A stretch of 64,000 nucleotides of DNA, from positions 682,001 to 746,000 of the forward strand of contig NZ_JANARS010000001.1 of assembly GCF_024199985.1 (NCBI RefSeq). Direction: 5' to 3'. The position numbers and the translations under genes were made by a program. The notes under the pieces are model-generated. The model saw only the letters and a program-made list of their open reading frames with translations. It ran no database searches and was not told the origin of the DNA. This document shows, piece by piece, positions 1-7,795 of the stretch. The first letter of the stretch is position 1. Each line of letters starts with the position of its first letter. The DNA is from Nocardioides pinisoli. GTDB lineage: Bacteria; Actinomycetota; Actinomycetes; Propionibacteriales; Nocardioidaceae.

Positions 1-1
1 G

Positions 2-607
2 GCCAGCAGGCCCTTCGGCGAGTCGCCCTACGGCCAGCCCTTCCCGCAGCAGCCCTCCGCCTGGCAACCCGGTCCGCAGCAGCCCTTCACCGGTCAGCCT
101 GGCCCGCAGCACCCCGCCCCGGCGCCGTACGCCCCTCCGGCCCCGGACTGGCAGCGACGCCAGCTCCTCGACGCGCGGCCCGGTGCGATGGTCGCGGCCT
201 TCGTGATCACCGTCGTCACCGCGGGCGGCCTCCTCACCCTCTCGCTCCTCTGGCTGGCGATCGCGGGCTTCTCGCCCGACTTCCTGCAGAGCGCCCTGGA
301 GCAGCAGCAGCCCGAGCTGCTCGACGACGGGCTCAGCCTGGAGCAGGTGCGCACGACCGTGTTCGCGCTGGCCGGGGCCTTCGTCGTGTGGTGCCTCGTC
401 GCGCTGGTGCTGGCCGGCTTCGCGATGGCGCGTCGGGAGTGGGCACGTCGCGGCCTGATGGTCAGCGCCGCCTTCAGCGCCGGCGCCTGCTTCGCCCTGG
501 TCCTCAACACCCCGCTCGTCCTGGTGCCCGCCGCGGCCGCCCTGGCGACCGTCGTGTGCCTGAGGCGCGTCGAGGTGCGCCGGTGGTTCGAGCTCGACCC
601 GCGCTGA
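2..607 (+). CDS. Pro/Gln-rich membrane protein, N-terminus outside the window
   Basis: The reading frame is already open at base 2, so the start lies upstream of the window; 201 residues are visible. The first ~55 residues are low-complexity (Pro, Gln, Gly, Tyr with repeated YGQP-like units). About four hydrophobic segments follow, beginning near base 185. The layout, a cytosolic proline-rich arm in front of a small polytopic membrane domain, is the same as in the next gene, so the two may be paralogues. An internal ATG at 188 would remove the proline-rich arm; codon use and composition argue that the arm is coding. Function unknown. Confidence 0.75.
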   Translation, partial: ASRPFGESPYGQPFPQQPSAWQPGPQQPFTGQPGPQHPAPAPYAPPAPDWQRRQLLDARPGAMVAAFVITVVTAGGLLTLSLLWLAIAGFSPDFLQSALEQQQPELLDDGLSLEQVRTTVFALAGAFVVWCLVALVLAGFAMARREWARRGLMVSAAFSAGACFALVLNTPLVLVPAAAALATVVCLRRVEVRRWFELDPR

Positions 608-658
608 GGTGCACGCGGGCGGGCGCCGCTGCTACCGCTGACGTGGTGAGATAGAGAC

Positions 659-1492
659 ATGAGCGAGCCCGGACCCACGCACCAGCCCTACGGCCAGGGC
701 GATCCCTACGGCCAGCAGCCCGGCGGGCAGCCCTACCCCTACGGTCAGCAGCCCGCCTACGGCCAGCAGCCGACGGGCGACCGGCGTCCCGGCACGGTGA
801 CCGCCGCTGCCTGGATCAGCATCGTCTTCTCCGCCATCAGCGCCGTGATGTTCGGGTTCACGGGCCTCGCCCTGCTCGTCGCCCGCGACGAGGTGATCCG
901 GGAGATGGAGCGCGTCCCGGAATTCCAGGACGCCAACATCGACGCCGACGCCGCGGTGGGCGTGCTGTTCGCCGTCATCCTCGGGCTCGTCGTGTGGGCG
1001 ATCATCGCGATCGTGCTGGCGGTCTTCGTGCTGCGCCGCTCCAACGTGGCCCGGATCCTGCTCGTCATCTCCAGCTCGGTGGTCGCCCTGTTCTCGCTCC
1101 TCGGGGTCACCAGCGGCGTCTCGGTCGTCACGCTGATCGCCTCGATCGCCGTCATCGTGCTGCTCTTCGTCGGCGGCGCCAGCGCCTGGTTCAAGGGGAT
1201 CCCAGCCGGCGCGGGCGCCTACCCCGGCTACGGCGGTCAGTACGGCGGCCAGTACGGCGGCCCGTACGGCGGCCAGGCGAGCGACCCCTATGGCCAGCAG
1301 CCCGGCCAGCAGTCCACGCCCCAGGCGACACCACCGTCCATGCCGCAGTACCCGCCGCCGCCGAGCAGCACGCCCTACGGGCAGGGCGACCCCTACGGCC
1401 CGGGCAGCCAGGACAACCCCTACGGCCAGCCGCGACCGGCCGACGACGAGGGCGGCTCCGAGCACCCGCCGCGCGACTACCCGGGCCGCTGA
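659..1492 (+). CDS. Membrane protein with PYGQ-repeat tails
   Basis: This 277-residue protein has a ~42-residue N-terminal tail and a ~90-residue C-terminal tail, both rich in Pro, Gly, Gln and Tyr with repeated PYGQ and YGGQ units. Between them lie about four transmembrane segments (roughly residues 45-75, 98-126, 130-152, 155-180). A charged stretch after the first segment is probably extracytoplasmic. Actinobacterial proteins of this build are usually annotated as DUF4064- or DUF4190-like; I cannot assign one. The ATG at 659 follows TGAGAT by 6 nt, compatible with a leaderless start. The repeated CCCTACGGCCAG words are coding repeats. Function unknown. Confidence 0.8.
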   Translation: MSEPGPTHQPYGQGDPYGQQPGGQPYPYGQQPAYGQQPTGDRRPGTVTAAAWISIVFSAISAVMFGFTGLALLVARDEVIREMERVPEFQDANIDADAAVGVLFAVILGLVVWAIIAIVLAVFVLRRSNVARILLVISSSVVALFSLLGVTSGVSVVTLIASIAVIVLLFVGGASAWFKGIPAGAGAYPGYGGQYGGQYGGPYGGQASDPYGQQPGQQSTPQATPPSMPQYPPPPSSTPYGQGDPYGPGSQDNPYGQPRPADDEGGSEHPPRDYPGR

Positions 1493-1509
1493 CCTGAGGG
1501 GGCGCGACC

Positions 1510-2694
1510 TCAGCGCGACAGGTCGGCGGCTGCGAGACGTCGTACGCCCTCGCTGATCACGTCGGGCTCCTTGCAGAACGCCCACCGCACGAGCTGGCGG
1601 CCCGCCTGCTGGTCGTCGTAGAACCCCTGCGTGGGGATGGCGACCACCCCGGCCAGCTCGGGCAGGGCCAGGCAGAACGCGCGACCGTCCGGCCACCCGA
1701 GGTGGCCGACGTCGGTGGTCGCGAAGTAGGTGCCCTCGGGGACCCGCGGCACGAGCCCGGCGGCGGCGAGCCCGTCGCACAGCAGGTCGCGGCGGCCCTG
1801 CAGGTCGCGCGCGAGCTCGCGCGGCCAGTCCGGCTCGTGGTCGAGTGCGTGCGCGACGGCGGGCTGCAGCGGGGAGCCGGAGGTGAAGGTGAGCCACTGC
1901 TTGGCGGCGAGCACGGCCTGTGCCAGCGGCTCGGGTCCGGTGGCCCAGCCGACCTTCCAGCCGGTGAAGCTGTAGGACTTGCCCGCGCTCGACAGCGTGA
2001 GGGTGCGCTCCCACATGCCGGGCAGGGTCGCGATCGGCACGTGGCCCTCGGTGGAGCGGGCGTCGTCGAAGACCAGGTGCTCGTAGACCTCGTCGGTCAC
2101 CACGACGACGTCGTGCTCGATCGCGAGGTCGGCGACGACCTGGAGCTCCTCGCGGGTCAGGACGGTGCCGGTGGGGTTGTGCGGCGTGTTGAGCAGGATC
2201 AGTCGCGTCTCGTCGGTGACCGCCGCGCGCAGCTCGTCGAGGTCGGGGCGGAAGTCGGGAGCCCGGAGCGTCACCGGTCGCCGGCGGGCGCCGCACATCT
2301 CGAGCATGGCGACGTAGGAGTCGTAGTAGGGCTCGAGCACGACCACCTCGTCGCCCGGGTCGACGAGCGCGAGAAGTGCCGCGGCGATCGCCTCGGTGCA
2401 CCCCGTCGTGACGACGACCTCGCGGTCGGGATCCACCTCGAGGCCGTAGTGCCGCTGCTGGTGCCGGGAGATGGCTGCGCGCAGGGCAGGGACGCCGATG
2501 CCGGGGGCGTACTGGTTGGCGCCGGCCTCGAGCGCGGCCTCCGCAGCAGCGATCACCGACGCCGGCCCGTCGACGTCGGGAAAGCCCTGACCGAGGTTGA
2601 GGGCGCCGGTGCGCACCGCGAGCGCCGACATCTCGCTGAAGACGGTCGGCGGGATGTGGGCCAGCCTGGCGGCGAGGAGCTTGGCAGTGGGCAC
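1510..2694 (-). CDS. PLP-dependent class I/II aminotransferase
   Basis: The 394-residue protein matches fold-type I aminotransferases of the methionine / N-succinyl-diaminopimelate / kynurenine aminotransferase group. It shows the N-terminal LNLGQGFPD motif, NTPHNPTG near residue 170, TDEVYEHL, and the PLP-lysine motif SSAGKSYSFTGWKVG near residue 236. It transfers the amino group of an amino acid to a 2-oxo acid in the cytosol; the exact substrate cannot be read from sequence. The GTG start at 2694 follows TAGCGT by 6 nt, a leaderless arrangement. It is divergent from pyrE with only 54 bp between start codons. Confidence 0.9.
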   Translation of the reverse strand: MPTAKLLAARLAHIPPTVFSEMSALAVRTGALNLGQGFPDVDGPASVIAAAEAALEAGANQYAPGIGVPALRAAISRHQQRHYGLEVDPDREVVVTTGCTEAIAAALLALVDPGDEVVVLEPYYDSYVAMLEMCGARRRPVTLRAPDFRPDLDELRAAVTDETRLILLNTPHNPTGTVLTREELQVVADLAIEHDVVVVTDEVYEHLVFDDARSTEGHVPIATLPGMWERTLTLSSAGKSYSFTGWKVGWATGPEPLAQAVLAAKQWLTFTSGSPLQPAVAHALDHEPDWPRELARDLQGRRDLLCDGLAAAGLVPRVPEGTYFATTDVGHLGWPDGRAFCLALPELAGVVAIPTQGFYDDQQAGRQLVRWAFCKEPDVISEGVRRLAAADLSR

Positions 2695-2735
2695 GGGCCC
2701 ACGCTACCCAGCGTCTGCGGGCGGTCGGGTCCCAC

Positions 2736-2741
2736 TAGGGT
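2736..2741 (+). promoter_or_regulatory. -10 element of leaderless pyrE
   Basis: TAGGGT lies 7 nt before the pyrE GTG. The opposite strand has TAGCGT at 2701-2706, 6 nt before the aminotransferase GTG. Both promoters fit in the 54-bp divergent gap, leaving no room for 5' leaders. Confidence 0.55.
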
Positions 2742-2748
2742 CGGTGCC

Positions 2749-3279
2749 GTGACCACCGACGCGACCCTCGCCGCCGACATCGACGCGACCTGCCGCCTCA
2801 CGGGGGAGTTCACCCTCCGCTCGGGGCAGGTGGCCGACACCTACTTCGACAAGTACCTCTTCGAGGCGCAGCCGGCCCTGCTCGACCGGGTCGCCACCCA
2901 GGTGGTCGACCTGCTGCCCGAGGGCACCGAGCTCCTCGGCGGCCTCGAGCTCGGCGGCATCCCGATCGCGACGATGGTGTCGGCCAAGACCGGTCTGCCG
3001 GCGCTCTTCGTGCGCAAGAAGGCCAAGGAGTACGGCACCGCCAAGCTGGCCGAGGGTCCGGACGTCGCCGGTCGCCGGGTCACCATCGTCGAGGACGTGA
3101 TCACGACCGGCGGCGCCGTCCGGGACGCCACGCGCGCGCTGCGGGAGCTCGGTGCGGTCGTCGAGGTCGTCGTCTGCGCCATCGACCGCTCGCCCGCGGG
3201 CGAGAACCCGCTGGCCGACGTGGGGCTCGAGGTCCGCTCGGTCCTGACGAGGGCGGAGCTGGACGCCGCCCGCGGCTGA
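2749..3279 (+). CDS. pyrE: Orotate phosphoribosyltransferase
   Basis: PyrE condenses orotate with PRPP to give OMP in pyrimidine synthesis. The 176-residue protein has the PRPP-binding signature VTIVEDVITTGGAV at residues 111-124 and the catalytic-loop KKAKEYG near residue 90. The frame is open far upstream, but the GTG at 2749 is chosen because it lies 7 nt after TAGGGT (2736-2741) and gives a family-typical length. It appears monocistronic; a long palindrome (3306-3355) separates it from the convergent DedA gene. Confidence 0.92.
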   Translation: MTTDATLAADIDATCRLTGEFTLRSGQVADTYFDKYLFEAQPALLDRVATQVVDLLPEGTELLGGLELGGIPIATMVSAKTGLPALFVRKKAKEYGTAKLAEGPDVAGRRVTIVEDVITTGGAVRDATRALRELGAVVEVVVCAIDRSPAGENPLADVGLEVRSVLTRAELDAARG

Positions 3280-3305
3280 CCACCCCGCCCGCTGCCAGCC
3301 CGTGG

Positions 3306-3355
3306 GCGGTGAGCCACGCGGGTTCCGAGCCGCCGGAAGCCGCCCCACGCACCGC
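3306..3355. repeat. Family A palindrome, copy A1
   Basis: Imperfect inverted repeat between convergent pyrE and the DedA gene. The arms begin GCGGTG and end CACCGC with internal GGGTTCCG / CCGGAAGC complementarity. The right arm reads like the family consensus (GCGGTGCGTG..GCGGCTTCC in complement) also found at 7636-7770 and 54970-55200. It probably folds as a transcript-end hairpin. Confidence 0.6.
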
Positions 3356-3376
3356 TCGGCGCGGGTCGTACGACGC

Positions 3377-4135
3377 TCAGTCGAGGTCGCGGCCCGTGAT
3401 GTCGCGGTCCGGGCCGCCGTCGTGCGGGCCGACCTCGGCGCCGGCGGCGTTGGTGCGCCGGTGGCGCCACCACTCGATGATGATCGGGATCACCGAGAAC
3501 GCCACGATCACGATGATCAGCTTGTCGATGCTCTCACCGAGGGTGGGGAACGCGTCGCCGAGGAAGAAGCCCAGCAGGCAGATCGACAGGACCCAGAGCA
3601 CCGCGCCGACCAGGCTCCACAGGAAGAAGCGGTGCCGCTCCATCCGGGTCACGCCGGCCACGACGGTGATGTAGGTCCGCACGAAGGGCACGAACCGGCC
3701 GATGACCAGCGCCTTGTTGCCGTGGCGGTCGAAGAACGCGGTGGTCTGGTCGAAGTACTTGCGCTTGATGATGCGTCCGTCGCGCTCGTAGAGCGGCGGC
3801 CCGATCTTGCGGCCGATCTCGTAGCCCACCACGTTGCCGAGGAACGCGGCCGCTGTCAGCGCCGCCATCGCGATCAGCAGCTCGACGATGGGCGGGCCCG
3901 GGAACAGGTCGAGCTGGCCGGTGGCGATGAAGAGGCCGAGCGCGAAGAGCAGCGTGTCGCCCGGGAGGATCGGGAAGAACAGCCCGCACTCGACGAACAC
4001 GATGAGCAGGCTGATCCAGAACAGCGCCGTGCCGAAGCGGTCGAGCAGCCAGTTGGGGTCCATCCACTCGATGCCGAGCAGCATCGGCTGGACCCCCGAC
4101 ATCGCGATGGTCTGCAGGTCCCACAAGGCGCTCAC
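3377..4135 (-). CDS. DedA family membrane protein
   Basis: The 252-residue polytopic protein belongs to the DedA/SNARE-associated (VTT) family, linked to envelope homeostasis and proposed lipid flipping. It shows the ECGLFFPILPGDTLLF motif near residue 50, GNVVGYEIGRKIG near 100, and the RFVPFVRTYITVVAGVTRM motif near 145. About five hydrophobic segments are visible, followed by a basic-acidic C-terminal tail. A GTG at 4135 is preferred over the ATG at 4174 because it follows TAGGGT (4143-4148) by 7 nt and avoids overlap with the divergent methyltransferase gene. Confidence 0.88.
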   Translation of the reverse strand: MSALWDLQTIAMSGVQPMLLGIEWMDPNWLLDRFGTALFWISLLIVFVECGLFFPILPGDTLLFALGLFIATGQLDLFPGPPIVELLIAMAALTAAAFLGNVVGYEIGRKIGPPLYERDGRIIKRKYFDQTTAFFDRHGNKALVIGRFVPFVRTYITVVAGVTRMERHRFFLWSLVGAVLWVLSICLLGFFLGDAFPTLGESIDKLIIVIVAFSVIPIIIEWWRHRRTNAAGAEVGPHDGGPDRDITGRDLD

Positions 4136-4142
4136 GCGCGCC

Positions 4143-4165
4143 ACCCTAGAACGCGCACCTAGCAT
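4143..4165. promoter_or_regulatory. Back-to-back leaderless promoters
   Basis: Only 37 bp separate the divergent starts at 4135 (minus) and 4173 (plus). The minus strand carries TAGGGT at 4143-4148 and the plus strand TAGCAT at 4160-4165, each exactly 7 nt from its start codon. Confidence 0.55.
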
Positions 4166-4172
4166 TCCCCGC

Positions 4173-4865
4173 ATGCACGAGCAGGAGGAGCGGGCGCCCT
4201 ACGACCCGATGCCGCACGGCCCGCCCGAGGTGGGCGTGGGTCCGTGGGAGGGGCCGTGGCCCGAGGGCGCGCACTGGGATCCCGAGCTCCTGCGCGAGGG
4301 TGACCGGCGCAACGTGGTGGACCGCTACCGCTACTGGACGATGGAGGCGATCGTCGCCGACCTCGACACCCGCCGGCACGGCTTCCACGTCGCGATCGAG
4401 AACTGGCAGCACGACTTCAACATCGGCACGATCGTGCGCACCGCCAACGCCTTCCTGGCCGCCGAGGTGCACATCGTCGGCAACCGCCGGTGGAACCGCC
4501 GCGGCGCCATGGTGACCGACCGCTACCAGCACGTCCGCCACCATCCGGACGCCGCCGCCCTGGCGTCGTACCTCCACGGGATCCCCGCCGAGCAGGGCGG
4601 CCCGGTGCGGCTGCTGGGCATCGACAACCTGCCCGGCTCGCTCCACCTCGAGACGATGGAGCTGCCGCGTCGGGTGTGCTTCCTCTTCGGCCAGGAGGGT
4701 CCGGGGCTGTCGGAGTCGGCGCGCGAGGTGTGCGACGGCACCTTCTCCATCGCCCAGTTCGGCTCGACCCGCTCCATCAACGCCAGCTCGGCCGCGGCGA
4801 TCGCGATGCACAGCTGGGTGAGGGCGTACGCCGACCTCGCCGGCGACGACGCCTGGCGGGGCTGA
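4173..4865 (+). CDS. TrmH/SpoU-family RNA 2'-O-methyltransferase
   Basis: The 230-residue protein is a SPOUT-class RNA ribose methyltransferase. It carries the motif-1 region NWQHDFNIGTIVRTANAF (residues ~85-102), motif 2 FLFGQEGPGLSE near 170 and motif 3 FGSTRSINASSAAAIAMH near 195, which form the AdoMet-binding knot. It has an extra ~60-residue Pro/acidic N-terminus. The RNA target (tRNA or rRNA) cannot be told from sequence. The ATG at 4173 is supported by TAGCAT 7 nt upstream. Confidence 0.88.
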   Translation: MHEQEERAPYDPMPHGPPEVGVGPWEGPWPEGAHWDPELLREGDRRNVVDRYRYWTMEAIVADLDTRRHGFHVAIENWQHDFNIGTIVRTANAFLAAEVHIVGNRRWNRRGAMVTDRYQHVRHHPDAAALASYLHGIPAEQGGPVRLLGIDNLPGSLHLETMELPRRVCFLFGQEGPGLSESAREVCDGTFSIAQFGSTRSINASSAAAIAMHSWVRAYADLAGDDAWRG

Positions 4866-4980
4866 TCCTCCCGGTGCCCGGGCCTCGCCGAGGCCGGAGT
4901 GTCCCCACGGCACCCCGGACCCGGCTCCTCCCAGGCATGTACGTCAACCTAGGCCTGATGAGGGTGGAGCGCCAGCCCCA

Positions 4981-5000
4981 GGAGGGTGGACCCACCCTCC
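4981..5000. terminator. Bidirectional hairpin terminator
   Basis: A perfect 8-bp stem (GGAGGGTG / CACCCTCC) with a 4-nt loop lies between the convergent methyltransferase and sigma-factor genes. It has no strong U-tract, as is common in high-GC actinobacteria. Confidence 0.6.
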
Positions 5001-5011
5001 CCCCGGGTGCC

Positions 5012-5503
5012 CTAACGCTGGGGCGCGAGCACCGCCTCCAGCGCGGCCAGGCCCCGGCTGCTGTGGCTCTTCACGGTCCCCTCGTTGATGCCGAGCTCGG
5101 TCGCGGTCTCGCGGACCGAGAGTCCCAGCCAGTGGCGCAGCACGACGACCTTGCGCTGCTGCTCGGGGAGCCCCTGGAGCGCGTCGAACAGCGCCGACCG
5201 CTCCTCCACCGGCGTCGGCTCGGCCGCACCCCGGTCGGGCAGGTCCTCGGTCGGCCGCTCGCGGCGCCACGGCCGGCGCGACTCGTCGATGTTGGCCCGC
5301 ACCATGATCTGCCGGCAGTAGGCCATCTCGCCGCCTTGCTGCTGGATGCGCGGCCAGGCGACGTAGAGCTTGGTGAGGGCGGTCTGCAGCAGGTCGTCGG
5401 CCCGGTGCCAGTCGCCGCACAGGGCGTACGCGATCCGGCGCAGGTGGCTCTGGCGGGCGGCGACGAACTCGCTGAACGCCGCGTCACGGTCGGTGCCCCT
5501 CAT
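5012..5503 (-). CDS. SigE-type ECF RNA polymerase sigma factor
   Basis: The 163-residue protein has sigma region 2 (HLRRIAYALCGDWHRADDLLQ..., residues ~17-80) and region 4 (LPEQQRKVVVLRHWLGLSVRETATELGINEGTVKSH...) with its helix-turn-helix. It matches the short SigE family of actinobacterial sigma-70 factors. The ATG at 5503 is chosen because it overlaps the stop of the upstream membrane-protein gene (ATGA), implying translational coupling. The coupled upstream protein is the obvious candidate antagonist, although in many such loci the sigma gene comes first. Confidence 0.88.
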   Translation of the reverse strand: MRGTDRDAAFSEFVAARQSHLRRIAYALCGDWHRADDLLQTALTKLYVAWPRIQQQGGEMAYCRQIMVRANIDESRRPWRRERPTEDLPDRGAAEPTPVEERSALFDALQGLPEQQRKVVVLRHWLGLSVRETATELGINEGTVKSHSSRGLAALEAVLAPQR

Positions 5504-6414
5504 CGCATGCCCTCCCCCGAGGCGTACTGCTGGCGGGCCCACCGGAGGAAGGCGCTCATGGAGTCGAACGAACCGGGCGCCGCGATGACCTCGAGCTCGC
5601 CGTCGACGACCCGGTAGGCGGCAAACCGCGGCCGCTCGTCCACCAGCACCCGCACGGCGCCGGTGAGGCTGCCGGGCGTCGCGAAGCCCGGACCGAGGTC
5701 CGGGCTGGTGTCCTGCTGGAGCACCACGACACCCTTCGCGGGCACGACGGCGCCGCCGGGTTCGAGCTCGAGCAGGTCGGGGGGTGGGCCGGAGGCCGAC
5801 GCCGGGTCGGTCGCCGCACCGGTGAAGCCGTCCAGACCCTGCTGCAGCGCGACCTTCGACGCGAGCCAGCCGTCAAAGTCCCCGGTGGCGGTGTTCACGT
5901 GCGTGGAGAGACCGCCGTCGGTGTCGGCGGCGAGGAGGAGGTAGGTCTCGGCCCCCTGGTAGATCACCCGGATCGCGGCCGAGTGCCCCTGGGCGGGTGA
6001 GTACCGCATCGGGTTGTCCACCCGCTGCAGCACCCGGCCCGCGAGGGGCGACACCTTCAACGTCCCGTCCGCGTCCAGGATCGCGGCGTTCCCCGCGAAC
6101 TCCTCCTCGACGCTCATCGAGGGCGTGGCTCGTGGCCGCCTGCGGTCGCGGTCGGGCGTGGCGGTCGCGGTCTCGTCCGGGGTCGGTGCGACACCCTCGG
6201 TCGCCACGGGCGCATCGCCGCGGACGGCATCGTCGGGCCCGACCGCCCACACGGCGCCCCCACCGACCACGACCGCAGCCGCCAGCACGACCGCGGTCGC
6301 GCGCCGGCGGCGTACGGCCCTGCGTCCCGCGGCGACGTAGTGCCCCGGCGCGACGTCGTGGCCGCGGCCGAACGAGCTGTCCAGCTCGTGCTGCCAGTCG
6401 ATGTCGGTGCTCAT
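5500..6414 (-). CDS. Single-span membrane protein coupled to sigma factor
   Basis: The 304-residue protein has a ~38-residue cytosolic N-terminus ending in RRAVRRRR, one transmembrane helix (residues ~40-58), then a long Asp/Pro/Thr-rich extracytoplasmic region. This topology fits an anti-sigma or sigma-associated sensor, but no zinc-binding HxxxCxxC motif is visible, so the role is inferred from the ATGA overlap with the sigma gene. A GGGGGAA stretch upstream of the ATG at 6414 may serve as the ribosome site. Domain family not recognised. Confidence 0.75.
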   Translation of the reverse strand: MSTDIDWQHELDSSFGRGHDVAPGHYVAAGRRAVRRRRATAVVLAAAVVVGGGAVWAVGPDDAVRGDAPVATEGVAPTPDETATATPDRDRRRPRATPSMSVEEEFAGNAAILDADGTLKVSPLAGRVLQRVDNPMRYSPAQGHSAAIRVIYQGAETYLLLAADTDGGLSTHVNTATGDFDGWLASKVALQQGLDGFTGAATDPASASGPPPDLLELEPGGAVVPAKGVVVLQQDTSPDLGPGFATPGSLTGAVRVLVDERPRFAAYRVVDGELEVIAAPGSFDSMSAFLRWARQQYASGEGMR

Positions 6415-6539
6415 GCTGCGTTCCCCCTGCGGGTGAGTGTTCCACCCGTGGAGACGGAGGGGCCGGGGGATGGGTTGTCACCCGATCCGCCACGTCGTGA
6501 GACGAGCGATCGCCCCGGGGCGGACTCGCGGGTAGCCAC

Positions 6540-6545
6540 TAGGGT
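6540..6545 (+). promoter_or_regulatory. Probable -10 of fba
   Basis: TAGGGT lies 37 nt before the fba ATG. The implied transcript has a ~30-nt leader containing GAGGAG 9 nt before the start, so this gene, unlike many neighbours, has a conventional Shine-Dalgarno start. Confidence 0.4.
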
Positions 6546-6582
6546 GGAAGCGCCTGCCTGACCGCTTCAGAGGAGATCCCAG

Positions 6583-7617
6583 ATGCCCATCGCCACCCCC
6601 GAGGTGTACGCCCAGATGCTGGACGCCGCGAAGGAGAAGTCCTTCGCCTACCCGGCCATCAACGTGTCGTCCTCGCAGACCCTCAACGCCGCGCTCAAGG
6701 GGTTCGCCGACGCCGGCTCCGACGGCATCATCCAGGTCTCCACCGGCGGTGCTGAGTACCTGTCCGGCCCGTCGGTGAAGGACATGGTGACCGGCTCCGT
6801 CGCGTTCGCGGCCTACGCCGCCGAGGTGGCCAAGAACTACCCGGTCAACATCGCGCTGCACACCGACCACTGCCCCAAGGACAAGCTCGACGGGTTCGTC
6901 CGCCCGCTGCTCGACATCTCCGCCGAGCGTGTGGCCCGCGGCGAGGCGCCGCTCTTCCAGTCGCACATGTGGGACGGCTCGGCCGTGCCGCTGGAGGAGA
7001 ACCTCCAGATCGCCGAGGAGCTGCTCGCCAAGTGCGCGGCGGCCAACATCATCCTCGAGATCGAGGTCGGCGTCGTCGGCGGCGAGGAGGACGGCGTCGC
7101 CAACGAGATCAACGACCAGCTCTACACCACGCCCGAGGACGCCATCGCCACGATCAAGGCGCTCGGCGCCGGTGAGCGCGGTCGCTACATGACCGCCCTG
7201 ACCTTCGGCAACGTGCACGGCGTCTACAAGCCGGGCAACGTCAAGCTGCGCCCGGAGATCCTCAAGTCCGCGCAGGAGGCCGCCGCGTCCGAGCTCGGCC
7301 TCGGCTCCGACGCCCGCCCCTTCGACCTGGTCTTCCACGGCGGCTCCGGCTCGACCGCGCAGGAGATCAGCGACGCCGTCGACTTCGGCGTGGTGAAGAT
7401 GAACGTCGACACCGACACCCAGTACGCCTTCACCCGTCCCGTCGCGGCCCACATGTTCGCCCACTACGACGGCGTGCTGAAGGTCGACGGCGAGGTCGGC
7501 AACAAGAAGCAGTACGACCCCCGCGCCTGGGGCAAGGCCGCCGAGGCCGGCATGGCCGAGCGCATCGTCGAGGCCTGCCAGAACCTGCGCTCCGCAGGGA
7601 CGTCCCTCGGCAACTGA
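6583..7617 (+). CDS. fba: Class II fructose-bisphosphate aldolase
   Basis: Fba reversibly cleaves fructose-1,6-bisphosphate to DHAP and glyceraldehyde-3-phosphate in glycolysis and gluconeogenesis. The 344-residue protein is zinc-dependent: HTDHC at residues 93-97 supplies metal and catalytic residues, EIEVGVVGGEEDG follows near 160, and FHGGSGS near 246 binds phosphate. Length is typical for the actinobacterial type. It appears monocistronic, with two family A palindromes immediately downstream. Confidence 0.95.
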   Translation: MPIATPEVYAQMLDAAKEKSFAYPAINVSSSQTLNAALKGFADAGSDGIIQVSTGGAEYLSGPSVKDMVTGSVAFAAYAAEVAKNYPVNIALHTDHCPKDKLDGFVRPLLDISAERVARGEAPLFQSHMWDGSAVPLEENLQIAEELLAKCAAANIILEIEVGVVGGEEDGVANEINDQLYTTPEDAIATIKALGAGERGRYMTALTFGNVHGVYKPGNVKLRPEILKSAQEAAASELGLGSDARPFDLVFHGGSGSTAQEISDAVDFGVVKMNVDTDTQYAFTRPVAAHMFAHYDGVLKVDGEVGNKKQYDPRAWGKAAEAGMAERIVEACQNLRSAGTSLGN

Positions 7618-7635
7618 CCCTCTCTGCGCACGTGA

Positions 7636-7683
7636 GCGGTGCGCCAAGGGCATTCCGGGCGGCCGGAAGGCCCCTGGCACCGC
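7636..7683. repeat. Family A palindrome, copy A2
   Basis: Inverted repeat with arms GCGGTGCGCCAAGGGCATTC.. and ..GGCCCCTGGCACCGC around a CCGG-GCGG-CCGG core, just downstream of fba. The outer GCGGTG / CACCGC and the inner TTCC-GGAA are shared with the other family A copies. Confidence 0.6.
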
Positions 7684-7710
7684 CCGCCGTGCGTCGTACG
7701 TCCGACACGC

Positions 7711-7770
7711 CACGAGCGGTGCGTGAGGAGGATTCCCGTCGAGGGAAGTCCCCCTCACGCACCGCTCGTG
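7711..7770. repeat. Family A palindrome, copy A3 (strong hairpin)
   Basis: The outer arms CACGAGCGGTGCGTGAGG and CCTCACGCACCGCTCGTG are perfect 18-bp complements. The inner arms (GGATTCCC / GGGAAGTCC) pair imperfectly around a short loop. It lies between convergent fba and the symporter gene and could serve both as terminator. Confidence 0.7.
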
Positions 7771-7795
7771 CGGCGTTTGAGCCAGGCGTACGTCG

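Noticed and set aside
1200..1450. PYGQ-coding tandem DNA repeats as a separate repeat element
   Set aside because: They lie in frame inside a coding region and encode a regular Pro/Tyr/Gly/Gln tail.
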